Below are positions 61,422-64,000 of a stretch of 64,000 nt of DNA, in pieces. The position numbers were made by a program, and so were the translations under genes. The notes beneath the pieces were generated by a model. That model was not told the DNA's origin. It worked only from the letters and a program-made list of their open reading frames with translations, and searched no databases. Source of the stretch: Hormiphora californensis. Lineage: Eukaryota > Ctenophora > Tentaculata > Cydippida > Pleurobrachiidae. The stretch covers positions 5,971,350-6,035,349 of the forward strand of contig CM035355.1 of the NCBI GenBank assembly GCA_020137815.1. Direction: 5' to 3'. Each line of letters starts with the position of its first letter. Position 1 is the stretch's first letter.

Positions 61422-64000
61422 GTGAAGCACTACCACATACAGGAGGGAGATGGGTTGTTTTGGCTGAACGAAAGAAACAAGTTCCAGACCGTTGACAAGG
61501 TAGGATTTGAATTGCCTTTTTTACTAGTACCAGAACTGTTTGGCGGCCCAATCTGAGCGCATTGTCACAATGGAGTCTAGTGCCGCCAGTCAGTACCAAA
61601 GCAGTAAAAATGCGATGAAAAGGCCTCTACCTACCTCTGAAATGATGTCATGCGAGTTGTTGGCTTTTATATTGAGTCAATTAGGAAACAACCGATTCAG
61701 TTTTAGAATATCAATTATTCGATTCAATATGAACAGTCAATCAAACATCTTACAGCATTATATTCCGTCTACTGCTTTCAAACTCGCAACATTCTCAAAT
61801 TGTCTTTGACTAATTCAGAGTTCACAGATAACACACAGATAACATACAGATAACACACACAGACTCACTTCAACTAACTCGTTTCACGTGTGACCTCAGT
61901 CTCGTCCTCATCTCTCGTTCAATCTCCTGGACCATACCCAAATCCAACCGTAGATCGGGTCTATGTCGCTGGAGGTACGCAGTAGCTCTCCTAGGTCCAA
62001 CCTCCCAACAAACCCGAGCAACAAGGTGTCTATCTGGATCCTCTGCTTGCCAGAGCGACTGCCAGTTGTTCTCAAGGTCCATAATGGGTATTTTCTGGGC
62101 CTCTCGGTTCACTCGGGCAACCATTCCTTGCTTCTCGGCTCCCTCCCAGAGGAGAGGTGAGGGAAGTGGCCAGGGTGGGTTGATGTCGGAGGGTGCGAGG
62201 TTAGGGCACGCCTGGGGGTAGTGGGAGGAGGAGGTAGGGAAGTTGAAGTAGGAGGGAGATGTAGGAGGGATGGAGCCACTAAAAGGAGATGTAGAAGGGA
62301 TGGGCCCACTGACAAGGGTGGAGCAGGGTGAGAACCTGGGGTCACTGAGTGTTGGGGCTGGTGAGGGTGGGGCAGGATGATGTTGTAGAGAGAGTTGAGA
62401 GAACCCAACGTGGACAGGCGACGACAAAAGTTCATGTTTTAGATGATGGCCTCGAAAAGCTGATGTTTTTGGGCTGGTCAGGGTTTGGTATGGAGAGTGT
62501 CTAGGTCGTCCTACTTTCCGAGGTGGTCCGGTGTAAGTTGCCTTCACGGCAATGGGTGACTTGAGGGAGACGACCTTCACAGGGATCCTCGGTCGAGGAG
62601 GAGACTGGATGGTGGACAGTCTTGGGTTGTTCCTGGGTGGGTTGAAGAGATGAAGTGTCCATGGGAGTTGTAGTAGCAGTGGTAGGAGGGCCAGGGACAA
62701 CATTCGTGGTGTTCGTAGCTGGAGCTTTCATTGGACTGAGAGGGTTAACTGCACATTTCATGGGACTCAGTGGGTTGACTGCACATTTCATCGGACTGCC
62801 CACAGTTTTGCTAGGAGAAGAAGAAGATGAAGGGTTCCTCTGAGCACGAACCCATTTTCCCTGATCATCCATCTTCAGTAGAAACTTGAACATTTAACAG
62901 AGCTGGAAGTGTGCCAAAAACAGAGCCGGAGAGTTTTCCACGTGCGGTGTTTAGAACAAGAACTGTATAACCGGAGTGTGTAATAACAACAATCGTCAGA
63001 TACTGATGGTGTGGAGAACTCGATCTTTTTATATGATCCAATCTAGCTGAGACAACTTCTATTGGTGTCGGGTATCAGATGTCTACACCACTTTTTAATT
63101 CCTTATTTCCTGATAAGACCCCCCTGTCTGGAGTACATCCAATCTCTCTCTGATCACATCCTCTCAAGTTTCATATCACACACAACCAACCTTCCACAAG
63201 GACTTCCTGGTAGCTTGATTAGAAGCAACCAGGCTGATTAGTAGCTCACACAACCTAGCTGATGAGTATCTCTAATCTTACTAATTATTAATTGATATCC
63301 GAGATGGCATTCCAATTATTATACATTAACTACACTTTGTCAATCTAGTCTCAATATCTGGTGTCTTGTATTATACACCATGCAAATATCTCAGGAATCT
63401 GGTCAAACCAAGACGAGATAGCATACTTTTCCACCTTTCTATTGTCCACTATAATTCGCCAGGTCAAATTCCACCATGATTCTAACCAACTCCTAACCAA
63501 ATTTCACAAAGATTCTAACCAACCCCAAGCCAAATTGCACAACTGTTCTAACCACCCCCTGTTTCAGTTGTTGGCTTACCACGAGCACAATTGTGCGGGT
63601 ATGATGTGCAGGCTAAGGTACCCTCTTAATAAAACCAACATCAACTCTCCACCCCTCATTGGTAATCAGTTCGGGGACTTCCTCATCAAGAGCTCAGAGG
63701 TTCGTTAATCATGCAGAATTTAGCCTTCGATGTATAGATAGAGAGGTTTTTTTGGCCAATCATCCTTTAAAGCATATTTCCAGTATCAATGTATTGACCA
63801 ACTTTTCTAACTCTCTATTATATTGAGTCGCCTGACACTGTGTCCGTGCTCCGTATTGCTCATGAACAATTCAACTATTATGCAGGTAAACTACGGAGCC
63901 CAGATCGGCGAGGGACAGTTTGGAGTCGTATACAAGGGTAGCTGGAAGGGGTACACTGTCGCTATAAAAACTATGAAGGAAGGGTCTGTGAATAGTGATG
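61422..64000 (+). CDS. Tec-family kinase: SH2 end and start of kinase domain (cut by window)
   Basis: Exons 61422-61499, 63568-63699 and 63886 to beyond 64000. They read V-K-H-Y-H-I-Q-E...L-F-W-L-N-E-R-N-K-F-Q-T-V, then L-L-A-Y-H-E-H-N-C-A-G-M-M-C-R-L-R-Y-P (the Tec-type SH2 end), then a linker, then the kinase N-lobe: G-E-G-Q-F-G-V-V (Gly loop) and V-A-I-K (ATP-binding Lys). The catalytic loop and activation loop lie outside the window. The intron between the first two exons hosts an antisense frame. Confidence 0.92.
61870..62893 (-). CDS. Nested antisense Pro/Ser-rich protein, unrecognised, frame change inside
   Basis: The minus frame from the Met at 62893 (or residue 8, 62872) has S/P-rich sequence and two exact 12-residue S-P-M-K-C-A-V-N-P-L repeats, and ends at 62501. 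An overlapping frame open from 62703 down to 61870 continues with P-R-K-V-G-R-P-R (AT-hook-like), a long Pro/Ser stretch and a well-formed helical C-terminus with L-E-N-N-W-Q-S-L-W. No short intron joins them obviously, so a one-base indel between about 62640 and 62560, or a missed intron, is likely. It lies inside a Tec intron. No family recognised. Confidence 0.45.

Overview
This is nuclear DNA from an invertebrate animal. The coding sequence is split by short GT-AG introns, and the proteins are animal ones: a Tec-family tyrosine kinase, an ARFGEF3/BIG3-type protein, a class A GPCR, an equilibrative nucleoside transporter, the ZNF598 ribosome-quality-control ligase and the C-terminus of ATR kinase. 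Many microsatellites, minisatellites, MITEs and fold-back elements fill the introns. The species cannot be named from the sequence. A non-bilaterian animal (sponge, cnidarian or placozoan) is plausible but unproven. Gene names below rest on remembered family similarity and on exon phases that I checked by hand.

Layout. 0.3-3.7 kb: a single-exon BTB protein and a two-exon one-pass membrane protein, both on the minus strand. 4.4-5.6 kb: an intronless GPCR on the plus strand. 6.7-7.4 kb: three exons encoding only the FATC end of ATR. 8.2-12.8 kb: an eight-exon ZNF598 gene on the minus strand. 12.9-15.2 kb: a cluster of inverted-repeat elements between the divergent ZNF598 and ARFGEF3 genes. 15.7-51.4 kb: one large plus-strand ARFGEF3-like gene. 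I placed 41 exons that join in phase into about 1983 residues. 52.8 kb to the window end: a Tec-family kinase (PH, BTK Zn motif, SH3, SH2, start of kinase), cut off by the window.

The 9.8-kb intron 16 of ARFGEF3 hosts at least three antisense genes: an unrecognised nuclear-looking protein, a small secreted ten-cysteine peptide, and a nucleoside transporter with reading-frame breaks. A further antisense Pro/Ser-rich frame lies in a Tec intron.

Three themes stand out. First, many tandem repeats begin or end exactly at splice sites, so that splice donors or acceptors are duplicated. Second, several transposon families can be delimited, including a 109-bp hAT-like MITE whose 8-bp target duplication is itself a splice donor, a TTAA-flanked piggyBac-like element, pogo-like MITEs and a 3-kb nested palindrome. 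Third, some exon blocks are present twice (39.9-42.8/43.9-46.7 kb and 55.5-56.0/56.5-58.2 kb), separated by homopolymer-rich, low-quality-looking sequence. That pattern suggests two haplotypes stitched together or consensus errors, so frame breaks nearby should be treated with caution.
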